The notes: generated from the sequence alone by a model not told the origin. A stretch of 64,000 nt of DNA from an uncultured Collinsella sp. (GCA_900541855.1 UQLD01000008.1:30172-94171), one strand, 5' to 3'; positions 22,005 to 31,030 are shown, numbered from the stretch's first letter. Translations and numbers: made by a program.

Positions 22005-22871
22005 TTAGGTGCGACGGGCGGCGCGGCGGGCACGGGCTTCTTGGATTTCCTCCAAGTGGCTAATGATCTCGGCAGCGCTTTCCTCGATGGCCTTGCCGTC
22101 GGTACGCACCACAAAGCAGCCTAGGCGTTTCATGAGGGCACGAGCTTCCTCAAGCTCGCTGCGCACGCTCTCGGGCTCGGCATAGGAGCCGGCAACGGCA
22201 CGAGCGTAGTCATCGCCCAAGCGGCTATCGCGAATTTCGGAAATCACATCGACGGTCGAAATCAGGCCGAACAGGCGCATCGGGTCGACCTCGTAAATCG
22301 ACTTCGGCGGCTCCATGCCATGGGCCAACGGAACATTGGCAACCTTGTAGCCCTGATAAGCCAGATACATCGACAGCGGCGTCTTGGACGTGCGCGATAC
22401 GCCCAGCAGCACGATATCGGCACCCGACAAATCGTCGCAACCGCGCCCGTCATCGTGCTCAACGAAATATTCCATGGCCTCGATACGATGGAAATAGCGG
22501 TCATCGGTCCTGTGAATCACGCCCGCGACGCCTTTGGGCGGCACACCGATGAGCGACGATAGCACGGCGAGCGTCGGACCGATCAGGTCGACCGAACGGA
22601 TATGCAGCATGCCCAGGTAATCGAGCACGCGGGCGCGAAGCGCCGGATCGACAATGGTGTGAAACACGGCAATATCGCGATGGTCGGCATCGACGCGCGG
22701 GCCCACAAACGACTCCACCTGCTCCACCGAGGTCACCTTGGGCAGGCGCAACAAACGAAAAGCCCCTTCATCAAATTGCCCGGACGCCGCAAGCACCACC
22801 TCACAAGCGGTATCACCGAGCGAGTCGGAGATAACGATAACGGTGGGACGAGCGGTGACCGGGCAATCCAT
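22005..22871 (-). CDS. PPDK regulatory protein (bifunctional kinase/pyrophosphorylase, DUF299)
   Basis: This 288-residue protein belongs to the DUF299 family, which phosphorylates the PPDK active-site Thr with ADP and removes it by phosphorolysis. The P-loop-like GVSRTSKTPLS and the N-terminal VISDSLGDTACEV are diagnostic. Its adjacency to ppdK supports assignment to PPDK rather than to PEP synthase, the other target of this family. ATG 22871 follows GGAG. The C terminus ends in an Arg-rich tail. Confidence 0.92.
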   Translation of the reverse strand: MDCPVTARPTVIVISDSLGDTACEVVLAASGQFDEGAFRLLRLPKVTSVEQVESFVGPRVDADHRDIAVFHTIVDPALRARVLDYLGMLHIRSVDLIGPTLAVLSSLIGVPPKGVAGVIHRTDDRYFHRIEAMEYFVEHDDGRGCDDLSGADIVLLGVSRTSKTPLSMYLAYQGYKVANVPLAHGMEPPKSIYEVDPMRLFGLISTVDVISEIRDSRLGDDYARAVAGSYAEPESVRSELEEARALMKRLGCFVVRTDGKAIEESAAEIISHLEEIQEARARRAARRT

Positions 22872-22905
22872 GCGGGGCTCCTTTTGCGCTTACGCGCAGG
22901 CTGGC

Positions 22906-25002
22906 TTACTTTTTACGAGCAAGCTCACCGATGTTGGCGATGCCGGAGAAAACGGCCTCGAAGCGGTTGAGCAGCTTAAGGCGATTATCGCGGAGCTGCT
23001 CGTCCTTGTCCATGACCATGACCTCGTCGAAGAAACGGTCGATGGGCGCGCGCAGGGCGGCGAGGGCAGCAAATGCGGCCGGATAATCCTCGGTAGCAAG
23101 GGCGGCATCGACAGCGGTCTGAGCAGCCTCGGAGGCGTCGGCGAGCGCAAGCTCGACCTCGCCCATCAGTCTGCGGTCGTACTCCACGCCCAGCTCGGGC
23201 TTGGAGATATGCGCGGCGCGAGCATAGGCGGTCGCAAGGTTGTCGAACGTCTCGGCGTCGTTCTTGCGGGCCTCGTCGAGGGCGGCGCAGCGGGCGAAGA
23301 AGACGGACGGAGCGATGATGTGCACCGCGGAGACGGCGGCAACGGTATCGGCCGGGATCTTTTCGTCGCGGGCCATGCTCACCAGGCGGCCATGGAAGAA
23401 GTCACGAACCTGCTGGGCGACCTCGGCGGCGTCGAACTCAATGCCCTGCTCGCTATAGAGCTCGAGGGCGAAGTCGATGAGCGACGTGGGGTCGATCGGC
23501 AGGCGGTCGCGCAGGATGTTGATGATGCCGATAGCGGCACGACGCAGCGCGTAGGGGTCCGAAGAGCCGGTCGGGGGCTCGCCGATGGCAAAGATACCGG
23601 CGATGGTATCGAGCTTGTCGGCACAGGCCACGATGCAGCCAGCGGTGCCCTCGGGCAGCTCGTCACCGGCAAAGCGAGGACGATAGTGATCGCGAATAGC
23701 ATGAGCGACCTCGTCGTTCTCCCCCATCGCGATGGCGTAGTAACCGCCCATCACGCCCTGCTGGCTCGTGAACTCGACGACGGCGTTAGACACCAGGTCG
23801 GCCTTGCACAGGTGCGCGGCGCGAGCAGCGTCGGCGGCCAGGTGGGCGCCCAGATGGGCCTCGCGAGCGATGGCAAGCGCGAGTTGCTCAATGCGCTCGG
23901 ACTTGGCGAGCACGCTACCGAGCTTCTCCTGGAAGGCGACCTTGGCCAGACGCTCGCGGAACTCGTCGAGGGAGATCTTCAGGTCCTCCTCGTAGAAGAA
24001 CTTGGCGTCGTCCAGACGGGCGCGCACGACGCGCTCGTTGCCGTCAATCACGCGCTCGGCATTCTCGGGCTTGCTGTTGGAAACGACCACGAACTCACGC
24101 GTGAGCTTGCCCTCGCCGTCATAGATCGGGAAGTAGCGCTGGTTGGTGAGCATGGACTCGCAGATAATCTCGTGCGGGACCTTGAGGAACTCCTCATCGA
24201 AGGTACCGACGAGCACCGTCGGCCACTCGCAGAGGTTAATAACCTCCTCGAAGACCTTCTTGGGCGTATCGACATGGCAGCCGGGACGGGCGGCCTCGAC
24301 CTCGGCGATACCGGCGAGGATGGCCTCACGACGGCGCTCGGCAGAAAGCACGCCGGCGTCCTCGAGCACCTGCTCGTAAACGGCGGGGCTGGCAACCACA
24401 TGGTCACCAGGGCCAAGTACGCGATGACCGCGCGTGGTGTTGCCACTCGTCACGTCGGCAAACGACACGGGCACAACATCCTCGCCCAGAAGGCAGCAGA
24501 TCCAACGGACCGGACGCACGAACGTCGCGTGCTCGTGGCCCCAGCGCTGGCTGCGGTAGTTGGGCCACTGCAGGCCGGCGATGGTCTTCTCGCACAGAGC
24601 AGTCAGAATCGGCGTAGCCGGTGCGGAGGGAATATTCTTCTCGGCGAACACATACTCGCGACCGTCGGTGTCCTCGCGACGGACCAGGTCCTCGGCAGCC
24701 ACACCGCACTTGCGGGCAAAGCCCTGGGCGGCCTTGGTGGCGTTACCGTCAGCGTCGAAGGCAATGTTGGCCGCGGGGCCACGCTTGACCTCGTGAACCT
24801 CATCGGTCGCGGTGGCGACGTTAGCCACGAGCGCAGCCAGGCGACGCGGGCTCGAGATCACGCGGACCTCGCCGTGGGCCAGACCGGCCTCGTCGAGACC
24901 CTTGGCGATCATGGTGCCAAGCTGCTTGACGGCATTGTTCAGCGGCGCGGAGGGCATCTCCTCCGTACCGATCTCAAACAGGAAATCCTTAGCGTCTGCC
25001 AT
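22906..25002 (-). CDS. glyS: Glycyl-tRNA synthetase beta subunit
   Basis: This 698-residue beta subunit of the alpha2beta2 enzyme binds tRNA-Gly. It begins FLFEIGTEEMPSAPL, and contains FVRPVRWICCL and GEPPTGSSDPYALRRAAIGI, all family hallmarks. The C-terminal part is an anticodon-binding-like domain. The ATG lies four bases after the glyQ stop. The split glyQ/glyS form is used rather than the single-chain enzyme found in many other Actinobacteria. Confidence 0.97.
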   Translation of the reverse strand: MADAKDFLFEIGTEEMPSAPLNNAVKQLGTMIAKGLDEAGLAHGEVRVISSPRRLAALVANVATATDEVHEVKRGPAANIAFDADGNATKAAQGFARKCGVAAEDLVRREDTDGREYVFAEKNIPSAPATPILTALCEKTIAGLQWPNYRSQRWGHEHATFVRPVRWICCLLGEDVVPVSFADVTSGNTTRGHRVLGPGDHVVASPAVYEQVLEDAGVLSAERRREAILAGIAEVEAARPGCHVDTPKKVFEEVINLCEWPTVLVGTFDEEFLKVPHEIICESMLTNQRYFPIYDGEGKLTREFVVVSNSKPENAERVIDGNERVVRARLDDAKFFYEEDLKISLDEFRERLAKVAFQEKLGSVLAKSERIEQLALAIAREAHLGAHLAADAARAAHLCKADLVSNAVVEFTSQQGVMGGYYAIAMGENDEVAHAIRDHYRPRFAGDELPEGTAGCIVACADKLDTIAGIFAIGEPPTGSSDPYALRRAAIGIINILRDRLPIDPTSLIDFALELYSEQGIEFDAAEVAQQVRDFFHGRLVSMARDEKIPADTVAAVSAVHIIAPSVFFARCAALDEARKNDAETFDNLATAYARAAHISKPELGVEYDRRLMGEVELALADASEAAQTAVDAALATEDYPAAFAALAALRAPIDRFFDEVMVMDKDEQLRDNRLKLLNRFEAVFSGIANIGELARKK

Positions 25003-25005
25003 GGC

Positions 25006-25917
25006 TTACGCCACCTCGCCTTCCTGATCGGCATTCTCGTTGACTTCGGCGACCTCGGCCATATAGGCCTCGCAGCACGCCTTAGCGACGGCGCGGACGC
25101 GCAGGATGTAGTTAGCGCGCTCGACCGCGGACAGGGCGCCACGGGCATCGAGCAGGTTGAAGGCGTGGCTGCACTTCATGACGCAGTCATATGCCGGCAG
25201 CGGCAGCTTGCGCTCCAGGCAGGAGTGGCACTCGGCCTCGTAGTCGTCAAACTTCTGACGCATCATCTCGACGTTGGCGACCTCAAAGTTATAGGCACTG
25301 AACTCGCGCTCGTTCTCGAGGAACACGTCGCCATAGGTCATGGGCGTTCCGTCGGGCAGGTAGCTCCACACCAGGTCGTAGACGGAGTTGACGCCCTGAG
25401 CGTACATGGCAATGCGCTCCAGGCCATAGGTGATCTCGACGGGCACGGGATCGACCTCGATGCCGCCCACCTGCTGGAAGTACGTAAACTGCGTGACCTC
25501 CATGCCGTTGAGCCAGACCTCCCAGCCAAGGCCCCAGGCGCCGAGCGTCGGGCTCTCCCAGTCGTCCTCGACAAAGCGGACGTCATGGTCGTTGGGATCC
25601 AGGCCAATGGCGGCCAGCGAACCTAGGTAGAGCTCCTGGGCGTTGACCGGCGACGGCTTGATGAGCACCTGGAACTGATAGTAGTGCTGCATGCGGTTGG
25701 GGTTCTCGCCGTAGCGGCCGTCGGCGGGACGGCGGCAGGGCTGCGCATAGCAGGTGCGCCACTCGGCGGGACCGAGCGAGCGCAGCGTGGTCGCGGTATG
25801 GAAGGTACCGGCACCGACCTCGGAGTCATAGGGCTGCATAATGACGCAGCCCTGCTCGCCCCAGTACTGCTGGAGGCGCAGGATGATGTCTTGGAAGGAA
25901 AGCGATGAAGCGTTCAT
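25006..25917 (-). CDS. glyQ: Glycyl-tRNA synthetase alpha subunit
   Basis: This 303-residue class II catalytic subunit forms glycyl-adenylate. [20 protein letters not shown] at the N terminus and [20 protein letters not shown] form the active-site region; the rest matches the family length. It precedes glyS. No T-box leader is visible in the 59-base gap behind lepB, so the pair may be co-transcribed with lepB or start from a weak promoter there. Confidence 0.97.
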   Translation of the reverse strand: MNASSLSFQDIILRLQQYWGEQGCVIMQPYDSEVGAGTFHTATTLRSLGPAEWRTCYAQPCRRPADGRYGENPNRMQHYYQFQVLIKPSPVNAQELYLGSLAAIGLDPNDHDVRFVEDDWESPTLGAWGLGWEVWLNGMEVTQFTYFQQVGGIEVDPVPVEITYGLERIAMYAQGVNSVYDLVWSYLPDGTPMTYGDVFLENEREFSAYNFEVANVEMMRQKFDDYEAECHSCLERKLPLPAYDCVMKCSHAFNLLDARGALSAVERANYILRVRAVAKACCEAYMAEVAEVNENADQEGEVA

Positions 25918-25976
25918 GCCTCTAATATCCCCTCGTCGAAACGATTACACGGTTAGGTACTGTACTATAGCGGTTT

Positions 25977-26540
25977 TTAGTCGATAGCGCCGATGCGGTT
26001 GAGCGGCCAGTAGCGCACAAGCGCCACAGCGATCAAATCAGAGCGATCGACGGGACCAAAGTAGCGTGAGTCGGCAGAGTTTTCGCGGTTGTCGCCCATC
26101 ACCCACACGCACCCGTCGGGAACGGTGTAGGGATAGCTTACCTGAGCGCCGGGCGCTTGGACCGAAAGTGGCCAGCTCATGCCCGTCGTATAGTCCTCGT
26201 CGAGCGCTTGGCCGTCAACGACCACCTTGCCATCCTGCAGGTCGACCGTCTGGCCGGCCGTGGCAATAACGCGCTTGACAAGAACATCATGCTCGGAGGT
26301 GCCATCGGGGTTGTGAAACACCACGATATCGCCCTGCTTGACGGGCTGACCGAGCTCGAGGCTCACCTTTTGCGCCAGGATCTGGTCGCCAATCTCGATT
26401 GTGTCCTCCATAGAGCCGGTGGGCACCACAAAGGGCTCGACCACAAACGAGCGAATCAAGAAGGTGGCGACCAGTGCGATCGCGATGACCGCGATCCACT
26501 CAAAAGCACCCCTCAACGCGGAATGTTGCGTAGGAACCAT
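25977..26540 (-). CDS. lepB: Signal peptidase I
   Basis: This 187-residue membrane peptidase removes signal peptides. A single N-terminal TM segment (about 13-32) precedes PTGSMEDTI with catalytic Ser43, and VLVKRVIA supplies Lys89. The later boxes MGDNRENSADSRYFG are present. GTG 26546 and ATG 26540 are both open; ATG is chosen because GAGGAG is then spaced properly. The SD overlaps the trmD stop, indicating coupling. The short form resembles Gram-positive SipS-type enzymes. Confidence 0.95.
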   Translation of the reverse strand: MVPTQHSALRGAFEWIAVIAIALVATFLIRSFVVEPFVVPTGSMEDTIEIGDQILAQKVSLELGQPVKQGDIVVFHNPDGTSEHDVLVKRVIATAGQTVDLQDGKVVVDGQALDEDYTTGMSWPLSVQAPGAQVSYPYTVPDGCVWVMGDNRENSADSRYFGPVDRSDLIAVALVRYWPLNRIGAID

Positions 26541-26542
26541 TC

Positions 26543-27301
26543 TCACTCCTCGCTCTGCGAATACGAAGCGTCCAAAATCTCCTGCGCGTAAGCGCGCCCC
26601 TCGGGCGTGAGCCGCGCTGTCTCGATCAGATCGGGACGCCAGCGGCAGGTGCGCTCGATGGCGTTCTTACGACGCCAGGCATCGACCTTGGCGTGATCGC
26701 CGCTCACAAGCACCGGCGGCACGCCCTCGCCGTTGAACTCGGCGGGGCGGGTGTACTGCGCGTACTCGAGCAGTCCTCCGTCCTCGGCGGTCGAGAATGA
26801 CTCGTCCACATTGCTCATCTCGTCGCCCAGGGCGCCGGGAATCAGGCGTACGACGGCATCGGCAACGACCATAGCGGGAAGCTCGCCGCCCGTGAGCACG
26901 TAGTCGCCGATCGACAGACGCTCATCGGCATACGCATACGCGCGCTCGTCGACGCCCTCGTAGCGGCTGCACACAAACAGCAGGCGCTCACTTTTGAGCA
27001 GGCGCTCGGCCACATGCTGCGTAAAGGGCTCGCCACAGGGGGTGAAGAACACAACCGTGGGCTTGGGACCCTCTGCGCCAATGGCCTCGATGGCCTCTGC
27101 GATAGGCTCGACCTTCATGAGCATGCCCTGCCCGCCGCCGTACGGCTCGTCATCGACGGTACGATGGCGGTCGTGCGTCCAGTCGCGCAGGTTATACGCC
27201 TTGAAATCAAAAAGGCCGGCCTTGCGGGCGCGGCCCAAGATCGATGTGGACATGACGGGCTCAAACATCTCGGGAAAGACCGAAAGGGTCTCGATCAGCA
27301 T
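26543..27301 (-). CDS. trmD: tRNA (guanine-N1-)-methyltransferase TrmD
   Basis: This 252-residue SPOUT enzyme makes m1G37 and prevents frameshifting. The trefoil-knot AdoMet site is YVLTGGELPAMVVADAVVRL, and DEPYGGGQGMLMK is the conserved catalytic-domain segment. The ATG follows GGGAGG. It is the fourth gene of the rpsP-khpA-rimM-trmD operon and is followed by lepB rather than rplS. Confidence 0.97.
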   Translation of the reverse strand: MLIETLSVFPEMFEPVMSTSILGRARKAGLFDFKAYNLRDWTHDRHRTVDDEPYGGGQGMLMKVEPIAEAIEAIGAEGPKPTVVFFTPCGEPFTQHVAERLLKSERLLFVCSRYEGVDERAYAYADERLSIGDYVLTGGELPAMVVADAVVRLIPGALGDEMSNVDESFSTAEDGGLLEYAQYTRPAEFNGEGVPPVLVSGDHAKVDAWRRKNAIERTCRWRPDLIETARLTPEGRAYAQEILDASYSQSEE

Positions 27302-27311
27302 GTTGTCCTCC

Positions 27312-27833
27312 CTACTTGTCCATATCGATCAGGCCGTCCATAACGTGGACGGAAATTGTTCCTGTGTCGGGAAGATCGAGCACGACCTGCTCGATCACGG
27401 GAATCAGTACCTCGCCGTACCGATCGCCCTCGACAACCCAAACATCGTTAGCGAGCGTCGACATGATCTCGACGATCGTGCCGAGCGAACCGAAGCGCTC
27501 GTCGACCACCTCGCGACCCATCAGGTCGGTATAGGCAGCGTCGAGCGAATCGAGCTCAAAGTCGTCACGATTTGCCAGCACGTAGCATCCCGTGATGCCC
27601 TCGGCGGCCGTCAAGTCGTCAATGCCCTCAAACGAGACCAGATCGCCATCGCCCGTATCGGTGACGGACACGACCGTGCAAAAGCGGTCGCGCTTGAGCG
27701 CCGGCGGCGTCAGGGCGACGCGCATACCAGGCTCTAATACAGAAGGAAGCCCCCGCAGCGGCTGCGCGAGGACCTCCCCCTTCCTTCCGTGCGGCTTGAC
27801 CACACGGGCGATGTTTTTGTACTGGGACCTCAA
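27312..27833 (-). CDS. rimM: Ribosome maturation factor RimM
   Basis: This 173-residue factor assists 16S rRNA processing and S19 binding. The N-terminal domain has the family pattern IARVVKPHGRKGEVLAQP, and the PRC-barrel domain includes LMGREVVDERFGSLGTIVEI and EVLIPVIEQVV. The start is probably TTG at 27833, just after the khpA stop, with only a weak SD (AGGA), which suggests coupling. The context between khpA and trmD is classical. Confidence 0.93.
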   Translation of the reverse strand: MRSQYKNIARVVKPHGRKGEVLAQPLRGLPSVLEPGMRVALTPPALKRDRFCTVVSVTDTGDGDLVSFEGIDDLTAAEGITGCYVLANRDDFELDSLDAAYTDLMGREVVDERFGSLGTIVEIMSTLANDVWVVEGDRYGEVLIPVIEQVVLDLPDTGTISVHVMDGLIDMDK

Positions 27834-27837
27834 GGTC

Positions 27838-28122
27838 CTAGCCCAGAACCTCTACCTCGACAGCAGTGTCGAGGCGAGCGGCCAGTGCACGGGCGAGCGT
27901 GCGAATGGCCTTGATGGTACGGCCACGACGGCCGATGACCTTAGCGACGTCATCCTCGGCGACCGAAACCTCAATCGTAGAGGCGTCGTCACCATCGATG
28001 ACCTCAAGGCTCACGGAATCCGGGTCGTCGACGATCTGAACAACGAGATATTCGACGAGATCGGCGATGCGATCTGAGAGCATTGCCTCACCCTCGAGCT
28101 GTGCAGCGTCAACCTCAGGCAC
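27838..28122 (-). CDS. khpA: KH-domain RNA-binding protein KhpA
   Basis: This 94-residue protein has one KH domain with the GxxG loop in VIGRRGRTIKAIRTLARAL. In Gram-positives KhpA works with KhpB in post-transcriptional control of cell elongation and division. The start is GTG with GAGGAG six bases upstream, the SD lying over the rpsP stop. It has the usual place between rpsP and rimM. Confidence 0.93.
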   Translation of the reverse strand: MPEVDAAQLEGEAMLSDRIADLVEYLVVQIVDDPDSVSLEVIDGDDASTIEVSVAEDDVAKVIGRRGRTIKAIRTLARALAARLDTAVEVEVLG

Positions 28123-28125
28123 GAT

Positions 28126-28467
28126 TTACTCCTCGGCGCCCTCAGCGGCCTCAGCGGCAGCCTTAGCGGCCTCGGCCTCTTTGGCGAGCTGCTTCTTGGA
28201 CTTCTTGACGACGGTCTCGGTCTTCTCGCCCTCGTTGGCGGCCTTGACCAGAGCGGCGACGGCGTCGGTGAGCTGAGCGCCCTTGGACTGCCAGTCGGCG
28301 ATCTTCTCGAGGTCGAGGTTGATGGTCTTGGGGGCGGTCATCGGGTTGTAGCGGCCAACCTCCTCGATGATACGACCGTCACGCGGGGCGCGGGAATCGG
28401 CGACGACGACACGGTAGTACGGACGCTTCTTAGCGCCGTGACGAGCAAGGCGAATCTTGACTGCCAA
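28126..28467 (-). CDS. rpsP: 30S ribosomal protein S16
   Basis: S16 of 113 residues starts with TTG at 28467, six bases after GGAGGAG, giving the standard [24 protein letters not shown] longer frame upstream has no family support. The C terminus carries a Lys/Ala/Glu-rich extension of about 30 residues beyond the minimal S16, which is common in Actinobacteria. It is the first gene of the rpsP-khpA-rimM-trmD operon. Confidence 0.96.
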   Translation of the reverse strand: MAVKIRLARHGAKKRPYYRVVVADSRAPRDGRIIEEVGRYNPMTAPKTINLDLEKIADWQSKGAQLTDAVAALVKAANEGEKTETVVKKSKKQLAKEAEAAKAAAEAAEGAEE

Positions 28468-28523
28468 AGGAAACTCCTCCAACCAAGCAGCTTTAGGCTG
28501 CAACTACAAACAAACAGTTGAAC

Positions 28524-28552
28524 ATAATACGCCATCGACGCGGGCAGGTGAA
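28524..28552 (-). promoter_or_regulatory. Promoter of the rpsP operon
   Basis: On the minus strand TTCACC (28547-28552) and TATTAT (28524-28529) are 17 bases apart. Transcription would start near 28517, about 50 nt before the rpsP TTG. Confidence 0.65.
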
Positions 28553-28656
28553 GTCCGTGAGACCAACTTCTTCGGTGTAGTCGAGGGCAAATCCATATCT
28601 TAGACAAGAATTCGGGATTTGCAAGCACATACACGCACCCCACATGAGCTGCGCGG

Positions 28657-28662
28657 TATACT
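28657..28662 (+). promoter_or_regulatory. Candidate -10 element of dinB, implying a leaderless mRNA
   Basis: TATACT ends six bases before the dinB ATG, so the first transcribed base would be at or next to the start codon. No SD precedes the ATG. No good -35 is visible at 16-19 bases. Confidence 0.4.
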
Positions 28663-28668
28663 CATGAC

Positions 28669-29922
28669 ATGGAAAGACGCGAACATACATACGGTTATGA
28701 GGATGCCACAGGCGTCACGCCGCCTCCCTGGACGGGTCCGGCGGTGGGCCTGATGGACCTCGATGCGTTTTTTGCGAGCGTGGAGATGCTCGATCATCCC
28801 GAATGGCGCGGCAAGCCGCTCATCGTGGGCGGAGACGCCGATTCGCGTGGCGTCGTGTCCACGTGTTCGTATGAGGCACGTCGCTTTGGCGTGCACTCTG
28901 CCATGGCCTCGGCCGAAGCGCGGCACTTGTGCCCGCAAGCCATTTGGACGCACGGGCATTTTAATCGCTACCGCGAGGTCAGCGCGCAGGTCATGGCGAT
29001 TCTCGCCGACGAGACCCCGCGCGTTGAGCGCGTATCCATCGACGAAGCCTTTATCGATATCACACCGGGTCGCTTTGCGCCCGAAGACCCGCTGCTGGTT
29101 GCGCGGCGTATAAGCGACCGCGTGGCAGGGCTGGGAGTGACCTGCTCCATTGGCGTGGGCTGCAACAAGACGGTCGCAAAGATCGCAAGCGAGCGGGATA
29201 AGCCGTTTGGGCTGACCATCGTGCGCCCCGGAACCGAGCAGCGCTTTTTGGCCGCGCTGCCGGTATCTGCCATGAGCGGCATCGGGCGCTCGGCCGAGGA
29301 GCGACTGCGCCGCATGCGCATCTACACCCTCGGCGAGCTATCACGTGCACCGGAATCCACCTTGTCCTCTATTTTTGGCGTCAACGGCGAACGCATGCGC
29401 CAGCGTGCGCTGGGACTCGAAATCTCCGAAGTCACGAGTCTCGATGAAGAGCGCGAGGTCAAGTCGGTCAGCAATGAACGCACCTTTGCGAAAGATTTGA
29501 CTGAGCGTGGGGATATTGAGGCGGCGATTGCGCTGTTGGGAGAGTCAGTGGGACGCCGCCTGCGCCGTCAGGGGCTGACGGGTGCCACGGTAACGCTCAA
29601 GCTTAAGTATTCGTATGGCAGCGGGCGTACGGCACAGCGCCGGCTGCCTCATCCGACCGACGATGAGAACATCTTCGTGGCGGTTGCACTCGAACTGCTC
29701 GACAACATCTGGCAGGATGGCATGCATGTTCGCTTAGCGGGCATCGGCATGAGCGACTTCGACCACCAAGGCGGCATCCAGACTGACCTGTTCTGCGAGA
29801 TCGATGACCGCGGAGCCCAATCCAGCGACCGCCGCGACCTCTCCGTCGCCATCGACGCCGTCCGAGACAAATTCGGCGACACCGCCCTTTCCTTCGGCCG
29901 CCAATCCCGCTTCAATAACTAG
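28669..29922 (+). CDS. dinB: DNA polymerase IV (Y family)
   Basis: This 417-residue translesion polymerase has the palm Asp in GLMDLDAFFASVE, the catalytic pair in VERVSIDEAFIDIT, the HhH region LPVSAMSGIGRSAEERLRRM and a C-terminal little-finger domain. The N terminus is about 25 residues longer than in E. coli. Its last residues (ALSFGRQSRF) do not form an obvious beta-clamp box. It is transcribed divergently from rpsP. No clear LexA box was found in front of it. Confidence 0.95.
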   Translation: MERREHTYGYEDATGVTPPPWTGPAVGLMDLDAFFASVEMLDHPEWRGKPLIVGGDADSRGVVSTCSYEARRFGVHSAMASAEARHLCPQAIWTHGHFNRYREVSAQVMAILADETPRVERVSIDEAFIDITPGRFAPEDPLLVARRISDRVAGLGVTCSIGVGCNKTVAKIASERDKPFGLTIVRPGTEQRFLAALPVSAMSGIGRSAEERLRRMRIYTLGELSRAPESTLSSIFGVNGERMRQRALGLEISEVTSLDEEREVKSVSNERTFAKDLTERGDIEAAIALLGESVGRRLRRQGLTGATVTLKLKYSYGSGRTAQRRLPHPTDDENIFVAVALELLDNIWQDGMHVRLAGIGMSDFDHQGGIQTDLFCEIDDRGAQSSDRRDLSVAIDAVRDKFGDTALSFGRQSRFNN

Positions 29923-29966
29923 TCTTTTTTGGACGGGGGTTGCTGCCTTCCGTCCGACACGGCATT

Positions 29967-30003
29967 GGTAGTCAATTTGGGACGGGGCTATTTTAGCTAC
30001 CCC
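29967..30003. repeat. REP-like palindromic repeat copy 1 (inverted relative to copies 2 and 4)
   Basis: This 37-bp element has ends GGTAG/CTACC and a core ATTTGGGACGGGGCT. Its reverse complement matches the element at 30054-30090 almost base for base. It lies 45 bases after dinB and, with copy 2, forms a head-to-head pair about 50 bases apart. Confidence 0.85.
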
Positions 30004-30053
30004 TATATATCGGTTGAGATTCATTCGGCCTAATTCATTCACCGTCAGCCAAA

Positions 30054-30090
30054 GGGTAGCTAAAAAAGCCCCGTCCCAAATTGACTACCC
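30054..30090. repeat. REP-like palindromic repeat copy 2
   Basis: Ends are GGGTAGC and GACTACCC, with the core AGCCCCGTCCCAAAT. It is the inverted partner of copy 1 and lies 50 bases from the 3' end of the RAYT gene. The pair encloses a 50-base AT-rich stretch (30004-30053) with no gene. Confidence 0.85.
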
Positions 30091-30127
30091 CGGATGTCCG
30101 GTTTGGCGGCCGCAGCAAAATTATCCC

Positions 30128-30143
30128 GCCTAAAATGAGCTAC
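30128..30143. repeat. Partial REP-like end at the RAYT stop codon
   Basis: TAAAATGAGCTAC matches the right end of the copy at 31085-31114 (AAATGAGCTAC). On the minus strand the TAG stop of the transposase gene is the first part of this repeat end (GTAGCTCATTTTA). It may be a remnant or a recognition half-site. Confidence 0.5.
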
Positions 30144-30889
30144 TTTTCAACTTTAACTTTTTGAATCGTGCAATGGCCGATACCCGTGAGGCGCACGATC
30201 TGCTTGATCGAAAAGCCCTCGCTTTTGAGCCTACGGATACAGTCATCACGCACGCCCTTGGGCAGAGCGTTGAGATAGTGAGGCTCGTATGGTTTGAGCA
30301 ACGCCTGCGCAAACTCAAGCGCGTCAGTATCACTCACATGAGCGCCATAACGGAAGCAATAGCCATTGGGCTCGCCCGAGGTGCTAAATGCAAAAAATCT
30401 CTGGGAATTCCCGAGCAACCCGAGCACGCAATCAGTCTTACAAATTCCCGGATAGCCCATATACTCGCTAAAGCTGCTCCAGCGATAGAGCGAAGCAGTG
30501 CCAATTCTGGCTTTCGCAGGGTTATCGTGAATGTAACGAACGCAGTTGAGCAGCTGATCATCATCGAGAATCGGCACACTCTTAAATCGATCCTGGAAAA
30601 CAGGACCTCTCCTGCCTGTCTTAGAATTGAAATACATGGCATACGCCGTCGTAATCGAATGCATACAATCGCTCAGGTGAGCATGCCCGTCATCTAGCAA
30701 CAAGTGAATGTGATTATCCATAAGGCACCATGCGATAACATCCACTTTGAACTTCTGGCATTTCGAAGCTATCAGTCGAATCAGATAGAGTCGATCGTCA
30801 GCATCCTCAAATATCAGCTGACCACCACAGCCCTTTTGGACGACATGGTAATAGCCGTAAACAGAGATTTCCCGCGCGGTCCGAGTCAT
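30140..30889 (-). CDS. REP-associated tyrosine transposase (RAYT, Y1/HUH family)
   Basis: This 249-residue single-strand DNA transposase belongs to the TnpA_REP group, which acts on REP palindromes. YYHVVQKG opens the fold, the HUH metal motif is NHIHLLL, and the candidate nucleophilic Tyr is in TAYAMYFNSKTG. FQDRFKSVPI and CVRYIHDNPAKA are family-typical. The C terminus holds a helix-turn-helix (GVRDDCIRRLKSEGFSIKQI). ATG 30889 is six bases after GGAGGAG. The gene is visibly AT-richer than its neighbours, a sign of transfer, and is intact. Repeats flank it on both sides. Confidence 0.9.
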   Translation of the reverse strand: MTRTAREISVYGYYHVVQKGCGGQLIFEDADDRLYLIRLIASKCQKFKVDVIAWCLMDNHIHLLLDDGHAHLSDCMHSITTAYAMYFNSKTGRRGPVFQDRFKSVPILDDDQLLNCVRYIHDNPAKARIGTASLYRWSSFSEYMGYPGICKTDCVLGLLGNSQRFFAFSTSGEPNGYCFRYGAHVSDTDALEFAQALLKPYEPHYLNALPKGVRDDCIRRLKSEGFSIKQIVRLTGIGHCTIQKVKVEK

Positions 30890-30990
30890 ACGCATCTCCT
30901 CCTCTACAGATAACAAATACGTTACCCGAGTCGGAAAGCTAAATATCACGCAATGAACCGCAACTCGCTTCTATCGGCGAACGGTAGGTA

Positions 30991-31023
30991 GTAGCTAAAA
31001 AAGCCCCGTCCCAAATTAGCTAC
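30991..31023. repeat. REP-like palindromic repeat copy 3
   Basis: This 33-bp copy has perfect 8-bp inverted ends GTAGCTAA/TTAGCTAC around AAAGCCCCGTCCCAAA. It lies about 100 bases upstream of the RAYT start, in the same orientation as copy 2. It is the best palindrome of the set and may be closest to the active form. Confidence 0.85.
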
Positions 31024-31030
31024 TTTGGGC

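Noticed and set aside
22738..25626. 962-codon open frame on the plus strand opposite glyS/glyQ
   Set aside because: It is antisense to two well-recognised genes and encodes low-complexity, Gly/Leu/Asp-rich protein without family motifs. Strong third-position GC bias creates such frames.
25918..25976. T-box or promoter before glyQ
   Set aside because: The gap is 59 bases, too short for a T-box, and the TATAGT there has no acceptable -35.
28675..28700. Possible LexA box near the dinB start (CGAACATACATACGG)
   Set aside because: The right half does not match GTTCG, so the palindrome is incomplete.
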